Part shown: in pieces, positions 1-8,019 of the stretch
How the letters are laid out: each line of letters begins with the position of its first letter
How positions within the stretch are numbered: position 1 is the first letter of the stretch
Source of the DNA: Motilimonas sp. E26
Lineage (GTDB): Bacteria; Pseudomonadota; Gammaproteobacteria; Enterobacterales; CBDFNC01
Length of the DNA: 39,504 bases
Direction of reading: 5' to 3'
Assembly (NCBI RefSeq): GCF_021278025.1
Contig: NZ_JAIBHJ010000034.1
Location: 1 to 39,504, forward strand
Position numbers and translations under genes: made by a program
Notes under the pieces: generated by a model
The model's input: the letters and a program-made list of their open reading frames with translations, nothing else
The model's database searches: none
Told to the model about the DNA's origin: nothing

Positions 1-55
1 AGCGCCGATGGTAGTGTGGGGTTTCCCCATGTGAGAGTAGGACACCGCCAAGCGC
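1..55 (+). rRNA. rrf: 5S ribosomal RNA, 3' end (partial)
   Basis: The first bases match the conserved 3' half of gammaproteobacterial 5S rRNA: CGCCGATGGTAGTGTGGGG, then CCCCATG and GAGAGTAGG. The 5' part lies outside the window, so this is the distal end of an rRNA operon reading rightward. The exact 3' end is estimated by comparison with E. coli 5S rRNA. A strong terminator follows about 25 bases later. Confidence 0.93.
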
Positions 56-80
56 CAAATAAGCTCATAGTGAGCAGCAG

Positions 81-111
81 AAAGCCCGATTCGAAAGAGT
101 CGGGCTTTTTT
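81..111 (+). terminator. Rho-independent terminator of the rRNA operon
   Basis: The arms AAAGCCCGATTC (81-92) and GAGTCGGGCTTT (97-108) form a 12-bp stem with one T-G wobble, closed by a GAAA (GNRA) tetraloop and followed by a T tract. It lies directly after the 5S rRNA. Confidence 0.9.
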
Positions 112-229
112 ACGTTTGAAGAAAAGTAAACGCCAATATTTATCTATTTATTCCTTTTAAATACTGCATAAATTTCACACTCACCTGCTAGGCTATTGTT
201 ATCAATAGAGACCTAAGGTGGTGAATATA

Positions 230-1141
230 ATGACAGTATCAAGAATACAATTAGGCAGTAAGGGACCTGAATTTTCGCGATTTGTGGCAGGCTTTTGGCG
301 GGCGCTGGACTGGAATAAGTCTGATCAAGACATGCTGACGTTTATCGAGCAGAATATAGAGCTGGGTATTACAACGATGGATCATGCTGATATCTACGGC
401 CAATATCAGTGTGAAGTTGCGTTTGGAAGGGCATTGAAGTTAAATCCAGGACTTAGGAGTAAGATTGAATTAGTTTCCAAGTGTGGCATAAAGCCCGCTT
501 TTGATTGTACTCCCGAGCGATATGTAAATCACTATGACACTACCCTGCAGCATATCTTATATTCAGTCGACCAGTCTTTACAGAACTTGGGGACGGAGCA
601 GCTGGATTTATTACTGATCCATCGACCCGATCCTTTAATGAATGCTGACGAAGTTAGCAAAGCGTTCGAAAAACTAAAACAGAATGGGAAGGTAAAGCAC
701 TTTGGTGTTTCGAATTTTAGCGCAACGCAATTTAGCCTGCTGCAGTCGCGGCTAAATTTTGATTTAGTAACTAACCAAATCGAAATATCGCCTTTAAACA
801 TGCAATCGCTACATGATGGTGCATTAGACTATTGCCAACAACATAATATTACCCCGATGGCTTGGTCTTGTTTGGCAGGTGGGGATATTTTTACCGCTCA
901 GACTGAACAAGCTATCAGATTGCGTGAGGTATTGGTAAATATATCGAAAGAGTTGGGGGCGGATAATATGGATCAAGTGATATATGCTTGGCTGTTAGCA
1001 TTACCGGTTCCCGTTTTACCGATCATTGGCTCGGGCCGTATTGAACGTTCCCGCACTACCGTGTTGTCAGAACAACTTCAGTTAGACCGTCAGCAATGGT
1101 TTAGTATTTGGCAAGCTTCGATGGGGCATTCAGTCCCCTAA
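230..1141 (+). CDS. Aldo/keto reductase, YdhF-like oxidoreductase
   Basis: Predicted cytoplasmic NADPH-dependent aldo/keto reductase; the physiological substrate cannot be read from sequence. The family tetrad is visible: Asp and Tyr in MDHADIYGQY, Lys in LVSKCG and His in LLLIHRPDP. The strand/helix alternation and length (303 aa from the chosen start) fit the TIM-barrel family, and the closest relative I recall is E. coli YdhF. The frame is open from a GTG at 218, but the ATG at 230 sits 6-8 bases behind an AAGGTGG-type ribosome binding site, so I chose it. The gene stands alone between the rRNA terminator and a hairpin shared with the converging DUF3802-like gene. Confidence 0.87.
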   Translation: MTVSRIQLGSKGPEFSRFVAGFWRALDWNKSDQDMLTFIEQNIELGITTMDHADIYGQYQCEVAFGRALKLNPGLRSKIELVSKCGIKPAFDCTPERYVNHYDTTLQHILYSVDQSLQNLGTEQLDLLLIHRPDPLMNADEVSKAFEKLKQNGKVKHFGVSNFSATQFSLLQSRLNFDLVTNQIEISPLNMQSLHDGALDYCQQHNITPMAWSCLAGGDIFTAQTEQAIRLREVLVNISKELGADNMDQVIYAWLLALPVPVLPIIGSGRIERSRTTVLSEQLQLDRQQWFSIWQASMGHSVP

Positions 1142-1149
1142 GGACACTT

Positions 1150-1182
1150 TTGATTGAAGCGTAGATATAACGCTTCAATCAA
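1150..1182. terminator. Bidirectional terminator-like hairpin between converging genes
   Basis: TTGATTGAAGCG (1150-1161) and CGCTTCAATCAA (1171-1182) form a perfect 12-bp stem with a 9-base loop. It lies after the aldo/keto reductase and overlaps the stop codon of the converging gene (1175-1177). T tracts are short on both sides, so termination efficiency is uncertain. Confidence 0.6.
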
Positions 1183-1519
1183 ACTTAGTTAGCTCAGTGT
1201 CAAACAAGTTTTTGATCAAGCCAATGAATTCCGTTAAAAATTCTTTTTGTTCCGGGGTTGGTGCTTGGTGCCAAACGGTAGAAAGGACTTCTTCTAAATC
1301 ATGTACGATAGCATCCGTTTCTCGAACGACTTCAAAACGGTGGGTGCTGTCGAGGTGCTCGTGTTGGATACACACCCTCATTACATTTTCAGCGATAAGG
1401 TCTGAGACATATTCAGCAACAGAATCTTCTTGAGTTGCGCAACCTTTGCTTTCAAACAAGGCAAGATTGTTAGTCAAAAAATGTATAAGTTGAATATAAC
1501 CTTCGCTGTCTATAACCAT
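1175..1519 (-). CDS. DUF3802-like protein
   Basis: A 114-aa acidic, helix-rich soluble protein with no signal peptide or membrane segment. The opening (MVIDSEGYIQLIHFL), the central VVRETDAIVHDLEEVLS segment and the C-terminal EFIGLIKNLFD segment resemble the DUF3802 family of Shewanella and Vibrio as I remember it. The function of that family is unknown. The ATG at 1519 is preceded by GAGAG six bases upstream. Its leader carries a large imperfect inverted repeat (1552-1595). It converges on the aldo/keto reductase and shares a hairpin with it. Confidence 0.7.
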   Translation of the reverse strand: MVIDSEGYIQLIHFLTNNLALFESKGCATQEDSVAEYVSDLIAENVMRVCIQHEHLDSTHRFEVVRETDAIVHDLEEVLSTVWHQAPTPEQKEFLTEFIGLIKNLFDTELTKFD

Positions 1520-1551
1520 AATTTGCTCTCAACATTGCCTATGATAAACAT

Positions 1552-1595
1552 GTACTAGCATGATGCGCTTGATTCGAGTTACATCATGCTTGTAC
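1552..1595. repeat. Inverted repeat in the leader of the DUF3802-like gene
   Basis: GTACTAGCATGATG (1552-1565) is matched by CATCATGCTTGTAC (1582-1595): 13 of 14 positions pair, with a 16-base spacer. It lies 33-76 bases upstream of the start at 1519, so it could be an operator or a leader hairpin. A possible minus-strand -10 (TATACT, 1613-1618) just upstream would place it in the transcript. Confidence 0.5.
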
Positions 1596-1692
1596 TGGTG
1601 ATTTTATAGTTAAGTATAGATACATTCCATGTCTTAATCCGCGTTGATTGATATCAATTGGATGGAAAGCACACTTTGTATATCTGAGGCAT

Positions 1693-1716
1693 AAAAAAAC
1701 CGTCGCAAGGACGGTT
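1693..1716 (-). terminator. Terminator of deaD
   Basis: On the minus strand AACCGTC and GACGGTT pair around a five-base loop and are followed by seven T residues. It lies 26 bases after the deaD stop codon. Confidence 0.82.
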
Positions 1717-1741
1717 ATTGAATCAACGTAACAGCGACTAA

Positions 1742-3466
1742 TTAGTCTTTACGAGTATCACGTTTTTTTGGTGCGCGACGACGAGGCTTGTTAAATGTAC
1801 CTGCATCATCAACCTTATGCATTTTGATTTGCTGAGAGCAAATGTACACTTTTTGGAAGTGTTTCAGTAAGTCGGCCGGCATATCTTGTGGTAACTGTAC
1901 CGTTGAGTGATCGTCATGTAAGACGATATCACCGATAAAGCGGCTGTTCATATTTCCTTCGTTAGCAATGGCACCAACGATGTTTTTAACTTGTACGCCA
2001 TGTTCACGACCTACTTCAATACGGAAGGTGTCGAGTGGTACATCAGGGCGACGGCGTTCACCGCGCTCTGGACGTTCGCCACGAGGACTACGCTCACGAC
2101 GAGGGCGATCTTCACGACCACTACTAAAACGTTCACGAGATGGCTCTTCAGGTGGTAGTTGGAATGGCTTATCTTTCTGTGCCATATAAAGTAACGCAGC
2201 GGCCATACTCTCTTTGCTAAGCTCTAGTTCAGCAGACATTTGTTCCACTAGCTGGTTATAGAACTCCATACTCTCAGCTTCGATAACTTTTTGGATATCA
2301 GTTTGGAATGATTCGATGCGTTTTTGTGTTACTTCATCACGGGTAGGTAATGACATCATAGTGATCGGCTGACGTGTTGCGCGCTCGATGGCACTAAGCA
2401 AACGACGCTCACGTGGGGCCACGAACAAAATGGCTTTACCTGTACGCCCTGCACGACCAGTACGACCAATACGGTGAACATATGACTCAGTATCGGTAGG
2501 AATATCGTAGTTAACAACTAAGCTGATTCGCTCAACATCAAGACCACGAGCGGCGACATCGGTCGCAACAAGAATATCCAATGTGCCTTCTTTCAAGCGC
2601 GAAACGGTACGCTCACGCAACACTTGGTTCATATCACCATTTAGTGCCGAGCTGCGGTAGCCGCGTGCTTCTAATTTTTCTGCTAGTTCCACTGTTGCCG
2701 TTTTGGTACGAGCAAAGATGATCACGCCATCAAACTCTTCTGTTTCCAACATTCGAGTAAGTGCGTCTAGCTTGTTTACACCACTTACCATCCAAGCTTT
2801 CTGCTCGATATTTTCTACGGTAGATGTTTTTGCCTTGATCTTGATCTCAGTTGGCGTACGCATGTAACGCTTGGTAATGCGACGAATTTGATCTGGCATC
2901 GTAGCAGAGAATAGCGCTGTTTGGCGCTCTGATGGTGTTTCAGCCATGATGGTTTCAACATCATCGATAAAGCCCATACGCAGCATCTCGTCTGCTTCAT
3001 CTAATACCATGGCTTTTAGTTCAGACAAATCTAATGTGCCACGCTTAAGGTGATCCATGATACGACCTGGTGTACCAACAACAACCTGTGCACCGCGCTT
3101 AAGTGATTTGAACTGCAGGCTATAGTTTTGGCCACCATAAATTGGTAACACATGGAAATTTGGTAGGTAACGTGAATAAGCTTGGAAAGCTTCAGCTACT
3201 TGAATAGCTAGTTCGCGTGTGGGGGCAAGTACTAAAACTTGTGGTTTATTACTTTTAAGATCGATTCTCGCAAGTAATGGTAGTGCAAATGCGGCGGTTT
3301 TACCGGTGCCGGTTTGCGCCATACCTAACACGTCCGCTCCGTCCAGTAACAATGGAATACACTGAGCCTGAATAGGAGAAGGAGTTTCATAGCCGAGTTC
3401 TACCAAGGCTCTCAAGATAGGTTCAGGAAGGTGTAATTCATTAAATGAAGGAGTTTCTATGGACAT
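1742..3466 (-). CDS. deaD: DEAD-box ATP-dependent RNA helicase DeaD/CsdA
   Basis: A 574-aa helicase that in E. coli unwinds RNA during 50S subunit assembly and mRNA decay at low temperature. Visible motifs are the Q motif (PSPIQ, 29-33), Walker A AQTGTGKT (50-57), PTREL (82-86), TPGR (132-135), DEAD (156-159), SAT (about 188) and, in the second RecA domain, ARGLD and HRIGRTGR. The linker holds an RS/RG-rich stretch, followed by the DbpA-type RNA-binding domain (FRIEVGREHGVQVKNIVGAI) and a basic tail. The alignment to E. coli DeaD is nearly colinear; it is shorter because the RGG-rich tail is short. The ATG at 3466 has GAGGT just upstream. The gene is monocistronic, with its own terminator. 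Confidence 0.96.
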   Translation of the reverse strand: MSIETPSFNELHLPEPILRALVELGYETPSPIQAQCIPLLLDGADVLGMAQTGTGKTAAFALPLLARIDLKSNKPQVLVLAPTRELAIQVAEAFQAYSRYLPNFHVLPIYGGQNYSLQFKSLKRGAQVVVGTPGRIMDHLKRGTLDLSELKAMVLDEADEMLRMGFIDDVETIMAETPSERQTALFSATMPDQIRRITKRYMRTPTEIKIKAKTSTVENIEQKAWMVSGVNKLDALTRMLETEEFDGVIIFARTKTATVELAEKLEARGYRSSALNGDMNQVLRERTVSRLKEGTLDILVATDVAARGLDVERISLVVNYDIPTDTESYVHRIGRTGRAGRTGKAILFVAPRERRLLSAIERATRQPITMMSLPTRDEVTQKRIESFQTDIQKVIEAESMEFYNQLVEQMSAELELSKESMAAALLYMAQKDKPFQLPPEEPSRERFSSGREDRPRRERSPRGERPERGERRRPDVPLDTFRIEVGREHGVQVKNIVGAIANEGNMNSRFIGDIVLHDDHSTVQLPQDMPADLLKHFQKVYICSQQIKMHKVDDAGTFNKPRRRAPKKRDTRKD

Positions 3467-3967
3467 GTAACCTCTGATGCGAGTGGGTAATTGAAAAAGC
3501 GCGGTATTATATGATAAATGGTCACGAAACGCTCGATATTTATGCTGTGGCTCACAAAAAAAATGAAAAAAGGTTGGTTTTTATGGCTGTTTTCCTCAAA
3601 AACAACGAAAACAGAGTGCCAAATTAGCCGTTTCATCTCTTTGTCACATACACCGTCCCGTATAAATGATAAAGCAGAGTGTAAACTATTTTTACGTTCT
3701 TGGCTGTTTTTTGAGCAATTATTCTTATCTATCTTTTGTCATTTCTCTTATTTAGTGTCGTTAGTTGGCCTTATTTGTAATGGGATGTATCAATACTAGC
3801 TTTAAGCGGTTTTTTGTTGCCAAGTTGTGATGATAATGTGATGTTTATTGAAAGCTTGGTAATGTGCTGTCGGCTTGGGTTTGTGGTTGATTAATATCTT
3901 GATAGAGTTGCCTCTGTAATACCTAGCAAGGATGCTTAGGTTTGTTATTACTGAAAAGGATTTCAGC
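3467..3967. other. Divergent intergenic region deaD / membrane protein, no gene seen
   Basis: About 500 AT-rich bases. Facing left is a TATAAT -10 on the minus strand (3506-3511) with a poor -35, which would give deaD a short leader. A longer cold-shock-type leader is possible but cannot be shown. Open frames here have no ribosome binding site or recognisable family. Confidence 0.5.
3506..3511 (-). promoter_or_regulatory. Candidate -10 element of deaD
   Basis: A perfect TATAAT on the minus strand about 40 bases upstream of the deaD start. No good -35 is present at 16-18 bases, so this is tentative. Confidence 0.35.
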
Positions 3968-4552
3968 ATGAAAATTGTACTACTGTATGCTCATATACTG
4001 AGCTTAGCAGCGGCCATTGGCGCCATGATAATGACCGAACTGCTTATTTCACGTCGCTTTCGTAATTTTAGTTATGATTTATTTGAAGTTATTCAGTTAG
4101 CCCATCGCACCATAAATTGGTCTTTGGCTGTGCTTTGGCTATCGGGTATTGGTTTTTTGCTGCAGGGTTATAGTGAAGATCCTGCATATATCATGAACCA
4201 AAAAGTCTGGGTCAAGGTATTAGTGGTCGCATTAGTGACACTTAATGGCTATTTTATTTCTCGTCGCGTTTTGCCAAATATTAGAGGCTTGTGTGAAGGA
4301 AACCTTTTGGCTAACAGTGTTGAGCAAGCGCTATTATTCCGCGTGTCTATTTCTATCTCACTAGCCGGTTGGCTTATTGCTGTGTTTTTTGGTCTTGCTA
4401 AATTCCTTAGTTATCAAGCTAACTTTTTTGAGCTGTTAGGTGCGTACCTAGGATTAACGGTTATATTCTTTTGTGGTAGTTTTTGCTTGCCGAATAGTCC
4501 ACTAACTCAAGTACCGACTAAATCAGATGAAGGTGATCTGCTCAAGAACTAA
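3968..4552 (+). CDS. Small polytopic inner-membrane protein, unknown function
   Basis: 194 aa with about four to five hydrophobic helices: an N-terminal segment IVLLYAHILSLAAAIGAMI, one around SLAVLWLSGIGFLL, one around VWVKVLVVALVTLNGYFI, one around SISLAGWLIAVFFG and one near LGAYLGLTVIFFCGS. The C-terminus is polar. A His in the first helix and a KVWVK motif recall small membrane proteins of the CopD/DUF2214 type, but I cannot assign a family. The frame opens at 3932, but the ATG at 3968 has GAAAAGGA seven bases upstream and starts directly with the first helix. It stands alone between deaD and the UPF0149-like gene. Confidence 0.72.
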   Translation: MKIVLLYAHILSLAAAIGAMIMTELLISRRFRNFSYDLFEVIQLAHRTINWSLAVLWLSGIGFLLQGYSEDPAYIMNQKVWVKVLVVALVTLNGYFISRRVLPNIRGLCEGNLLANSVEQALLFRVSISISLAGWLIAVFFGLAKFLSYQANFFELLGAYLGLTVIFFCGSFCLPNSPLTQVPTKSDEGDLLKN

Positions 4553-4659
4553 GCATGAGTGAATCGCATCGCGATCAGGCTCTCATATCTTATGGATAGT
4601 GTTGGGCCTTATCTCTGCTTGCTTTATTATCGAATCAGTTGAATGAATAAGGACTTCTC

Positions 4660-5286
4660 ATGTCGTACAGCACATCTTCGTTAATTAAAGCCATTAATCA
4701 TCCTGCTTTGGTTGATAAAGTAATGGGGCCGACACAAGCGCAGGGCTTTACCTTTGCCATTGTTAGTGCGCCAGCGTTAATTCCCACCAAAGACTGGTGG
4801 CCAATGTTATTTGTCGATCAAAAAATTAGTGCAGAGATTGCACCTGAAGTGCGAGATGCTTTTTTACAAGAGATCATGGTTTACTTTAAGCATGCCGTTG
4901 ATGAGTTAAAGGCTCCTGAGGGCTTTACCTTCCCTGATGTGTGTGACTGTAAAGATAATAATGCGAATGTTGAGTTAATGGCATTTTGTGCTGGTTTCTT
5001 ACAAGGCTATCACTGGCTTTCAGACCTATGGCAAGATCGTTTATCCAATTTGGATGATGAATCGAAGTCTTTAGTATCGCAAACTTTACTGGGCTCAATG
5101 GTTTTATCCGGCCACCCGCAGTTACCAGCCATGTTGAAAGATACACCTAAAGACCAGCTCCCTGTGGTTGATGATGTCTATGCCGACATGCCAAAAACCT
5201 TAACTATTTTTGCCACCTTTGGTCGTCGTATTGCTGCAGCAGAGACAATCGCAGAGCTAAAGAAGGCCGAAGCCCCTAAGGCTTAA
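4660..5286 (+). CDS. UPF0149/YecA-YgfB-like protein
   Basis: A 208-aa soluble, mostly helical protein. The layout (two N-terminal amphipathic helices, a WWPMLF segment, then FCAGFLQGYHWL followed by an acidic stretch) resembles the UPF0149/YecA/YgfB family. The CAGFLQGY piece corresponds to the family's conserved WCxGFLxG-type motif. There is no C-terminal SEC-C zinc motif of the kind found in YecA. Family function is unclear; YgfB has been linked to regulation in Pseudomonas. The ATG at 4660 follows AAGGACTTCTC. A strong terminator closes this single gene. Confidence 0.7.
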   Translation: MSYSTSSLIKAINHPALVDKVMGPTQAQGFTFAIVSAPALIPTKDWWPMLFVDQKISAEIAPEVRDAFLQEIMVYFKHAVDELKAPEGFTFPDVCDCKDNNANVELMAFCAGFLQGYHWLSDLWQDRLSNLDDESKSLVSQTLLGSMVLSGHPQLPAMLKDTPKDQLPVVDDVYADMPKTLTIFATFGRRIAAAETIAELKKAEAPKA

Positions 5287-5311
5287 CTTTCTATTAACGC
5301 TTAAGTTTGAT

Positions 5312-5334
5312 AAAGGCACGCAAGTGCCTTTTTT
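5312..5334 (+). terminator. Rho-independent terminator of the UPF0149-like gene
   Basis: AAAGGCAC / GTGCCTTT with a GCAA tetraloop, ending in six T residues. It lies between two converging genes; the LysR stop codon is just to its right. Confidence 0.88.
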
Positions 5335-5338
5335 CATT

Positions 5339-6250
5339 TCAAGTTTTTTGACAAATATCGAGTATTGCTTGTTTAAGCCAGTTGATCGCTGCATCGTGGC
5401 TGGTTAGCGGGTGTTGAGCTATTTCATAGGAGACATTAATTTCGTCAGTGCCTAATGTCAGTTGCTTAATAGGGTAGAGTTGACATAACTGGTCGGCAAC
5501 CATTTTCGGCACCATGACTAAGTAGTTTCCACCCATGAGTAAGCCCGGCACTGCTGCAAACGTGGGCACTTGTGCTGCAATCTTTCGCGTTAATTGGCGT
5601 TGTGCAAAATATTGATCTATCAATTGCTGTGAATGGCCCCAGCTTGACGTATAAATATGCGGTAAGCTGACTAATTCCTTCGCTGATATTTCACCTTGTT
5701 TTTTCGTTGTGAAATTACTCGATGACAAGCAAGATAAGGGGTTAGAAAGTAAGTGTGTCTTTACTAATTTCGGGCTTAAGTGGCCGCTGCCAGCAAAACC
5801 TATTACTAAATCAATGGCTTTTCGTTCAAGCTCTTTCTCGTAGTCACTATTAGTTAATTCAAATATATCTAATCTAAGATGCGAACCAAATTCGCCCAAA
5901 TATTGAATAAGTGGTGCAATATAGGTGTGCTCGATGGCTCCTCCTACCGCCAGTCGAAAATGCTTGGCATTTTGTGTTGGATCGAAACTGGCTTGGCTAT
6001 TGACGCCTTGCTGAATTAATAGCAATGCCTGTTGGATCGCAGGGGCCATCAACAAAGCCTTTTCGGTGGGTTGCATCTCTCTTCCTACCTGCACAAATAA
6101 AGGATCGTCCAGTTGGTTACGTAACCTTGCTAGGGCGTGACTAACGGTGGATTGGGATAAATGTAACTTTTGCGCAGCCTGAGTGACGTTTCGATGCTGA
6201 ATCAACACATTGAATACCCGCAGTAGGTTGAGGTCGAGCTTGCTATACAT
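5339..6250 (-). CDS. LysR-family transcriptional regulator
   Basis: A 303-aa LysR-type regulator. The N-terminal winged helix-turn-helix is clear: LDLNLLRVFNVLIQHRNVTQ, then LHLSQSTVSHALARLRNQLDDPLF. A two-lobed effector-binding domain occupies the rest. The frame extends upstream to 6286, but the family normally starts a few residues before LDLNLL, so I use the ATG at 6250 (MYSKLDLN), which has a weak GTGGAA upstream; starts at 6265 and 6286 remain possible. It is divergent from the EamA transporter with about 100 bases between the genes, so the transporter is its probable target. The inducer is unknown. Confidence 0.88.
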   Translation of the reverse strand: MYSKLDLNLLRVFNVLIQHRNVTQAAQKLHLSQSTVSHALARLRNQLDDPLFVQVGREMQPTEKALLMAPAIQQALLLIQQGVNSQASFDPTQNAKHFRLAVGGAIEHTYIAPLIQYLGEFGSHLRLDIFELTNSDYEKELERKAIDLVIGFAGSGHLSPKLVKTHLLSNPLSCLSSSNFTTKKQGEISAKELVSLPHIYTSSWGHSQQLIDQYFAQRQLTRKIAAQVPTFAAVPGLLMGGNYLVMVPKMVADQLCQLYPIKQLTLGTDEINVSYEIAQHPLTSHDAAINWLKQAILDICQKT

Positions 6251-6355
6251 ATTAATATTCCACATGCCTTTATGTTGATAATTCATTTTATGAATACATC
6301 GGTGGTTATTACAATATGCAGAACTAAATGTTTATCAATCAATAAAGAGTAAGCA

Positions 6356-7255
6356 ATGAGAAGTTACATGTATTTATTAGGCATTGGTCTGCTATGGGGG
6401 TCGCAATTTATTTTTATGCACCAAGCGCTGATTGCTTTCCCGCCGCTGGTCGTGGCTGCAAGTCGTGCGTTATGCGGCTTTGTCACCTTAGTGCTGGTGT
6501 GTCGAATTTTAGGGCTCAAAAGTGAAAAGTTTAATTGGCTTGTCTATATGTCGATAGCTTTGCTTGATGCAACTTTACCCTTTGTGCTGGTTGCTTGGGG
6601 TCAGCAGTATGTTGATAGTGCAGTGGCTGCGGTTACTATGGGTACCATACCGTTTATGACCTTATTGTTAGCACCCTTGGTGTTAAAATCTGAAAAAATT
6701 TCCCTATGGGGGATGATCAGCGTGGCACTGGGTTTTGCCGGTATCGTTGTTTTATTTGCTCCTCAGCTCGCGGAAGCGTCGAGTTTATTGTGGCCAATAC
6801 TCGCTATTTTATTCGGTGCCGCTTGTTTTGCGTTGGGTATGTTAATGATCAAACGGTTTGCCAGTGAGGCGCCGTTGTTGGTGGCGCGCAATATATTGGC
6901 ATGTGCGGCACTGCAGTTAAGTGTGTTGGCACTAGTAACACAAGATTTTGGTGCGATTGTGCCAGAAACCAACGCTATCTTGTCTTTGTTGACGCTAGGG
7001 ATATTCTGTACTGGTTTAGTGTATTTTCTATTTATGGCACTGATTCAGTTGAGCGGGCCAACTTTTGCTTCCTTTAGTAACTATTTAGTGCCTTTGTTTG
7101 GGATGTTGCTGGGGGCGTTGTGGTTAAACGAACAGATTAGCCATACCACTCTTATTGCATTAGTGATTATTCTTGGTTCGGTGGCGCTAAATCAATGGGC
7201 GAGTCAACGCGATAAAAAGCGTATTGAATTAGAAAGTGCGTGCCAAGTGAGCTAA
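6356..7255 (+). CDS. EamA/DMT-superfamily transporter
   Basis: A 299-aa inner-membrane protein with about ten hydrophobic helices arranged as two EamA repeats. The start MYLLGIGLLWGSQFIFMHQAL, the PLVVAASRALCGF segment and the second-repeat GPTFASFSNYLVPLFGMLLG segment are typical of drug/metabolite exporters. The substrate cannot be inferred. A purine-rich AAAGAGTAAG precedes the ATG at 6356. It is divergently paired with a LysR regulator, a common arrangement for effector-controlled export. A terminator follows at 7305. Confidence 0.9.
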   Translation: MRSYMYLLGIGLLWGSQFIFMHQALIAFPPLVVAASRALCGFVTLVLVCRILGLKSEKFNWLVYMSIALLDATLPFVLVAWGQQYVDSAVAAVTMGTIPFMTLLLAPLVLKSEKISLWGMISVALGFAGIVVLFAPQLAEASSLLWPILAILFGAACFALGMLMIKRFASEAPLLVARNILACAALQLSVLALVTQDFGAIVPETNAILSLLTLGIFCTGLVYFLFMALIQLSGPTFASFSNYLVPLFGMLLGALWLNEQISHTTLIALVIILGSVALNQWASQRDKKRIELESACQVS

Positions 7256-7304
7256 CCGCTATTATGTAACGTGGTGCCTTTCGTACCTGATATTTTAATT
7301 GCAC

Positions 7305-7330
7305 AAGCCAACACTCAGTGTTGGCTTTTT
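7305..7330 (+). terminator. Terminator of the EamA transporter gene
   Basis: AAGCCAACAC (7305-7314) and GTGTTGGCTT (7318-7327) form a perfect 10-bp stem with a 3-base loop, followed by T residues. Confidence 0.87.
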
Positions 7331-7414
7331 GTTGCTACTTAATTTGCTGAAGTCATGCATTTGTAAGGTGTTTAAGTATAATAGCTCACTGAATTCAACA
7401 TTCGGTTACAACAA

Positions 7415-7543
7415 ATGAAGTACCACCAACGCAAGTATAAAGTGAGTAAGCGAATTAAGCGGCGTTTGATGGTGCGTTATCTGCGATTTAATACCATCAA
7501 AGAGCAAGAAAAGAACGAGTCAGCCAGTAACTGTCATGATTAA
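7415..7543 (+). CDS. Possible 42-aa basic small protein
   Basis: ATG to TAA, 42 codons. The product starts MKYHQRKYKVSKRIKRRLMV and ends in a polar, Asn/Glu-rich tail; the first 25 residues are about half Lys/Arg. A TATAAT (7377-7382) lies 33 bases upstream. I see no clear ribosome binding site and recognise no family. The strong bias for basic residues across a complete frame is the only reason to list it, so treat it as a candidate. Confidence 0.33.
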   Translation: MKYHQRKYKVSKRIKRRLMVRYLRFNTIKEQEKNESASNCHD

Positions 7544-7617
7544 TTCCCGCTATTTCAGACAATAAGCTTGTTAATGTAGCGCGTTGTTACGGATGAATGA
7601 TAAAGGAGTAAAGCAGT

Positions 7618-8019
7618 ATGAGTCAGCCATTTCGCCTGCCGTTTAAAGTGCGTGATTACGAATGTGATATGCAAGGTATCGTTAACAATGGGGTGTACTT
7701 TAATTATCTCGAACATGCTCGCCATGAATTTTTGTTGCAGCAAGGCGTAAACTTTGCCGAACTGACTCAAGAAGGTATCCATCTTGTAGTGGTAAAGGCG
7801 GAGCTAGACTATAAAACTTCGTTAACCAGTGGCGATGAGTTCTACATTCAAGTTGAACCTGAGCGGCCAAGTAAAGTCCGCTTTGCTTTTCGCCAAACAG
7901 TGGTAAGACTAAGTGATAATAAAACGGTATTGACCGCATTGATCACAGGTACTTCACTCAATAAGTCCGGTCGTCCTTATATCCATCCAAAGGTTGATTG
8001 CATATTTCCTCGCTCATAA
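7618..8019 (+). CDS. Acyl-CoA thioesterase, YbgC/4HBT family
   Basis: A 133-aa single hot-dog domain. The 4-hydroxybenzoyl-CoA thioesterase signature is present: an Asp in YECDMQGIVNN, followed by YFNYLEHARHEFL. In this family the Asp in the DxxGIV motif is catalytic. It probably hydrolyses a short or aromatic acyl-CoA in the cytoplasm; it is not near tol-pal genes, so it is not obviously ybgC itself. The ATG has a strong AAGGAG about 9 bases upstream. The stop codon overlaps the converging glycosyltransferase gene by 6 bases. Confidence 0.85.
   Translation: MSQPFRLPFKVRDYECDMQGIVNNGVYFNYLEHARHEFLLQQGVNFAELTQEGIHLVVVKAELDYKTSLTSGDEFYIQVEPERPSKVRFAFRQTVVRLSDNKTVLTALITGTSLNKSGRPYIHPKVDCIFPRS

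Noticed and set aside
3518-3799. 93-aa open frame between deaD and the membrane protein
   Set aside because: No ribosome binding site, odd composition, and it overlaps the probable deaD promoter on the other strand.
8014-8019. Six-base overlap of the converging thioesterase and glycosyltransferase genes as a sign of frameshift
   Set aside because: Both frames end with normal stop codons and full-length family products; small tail-to-tail overlaps are common.
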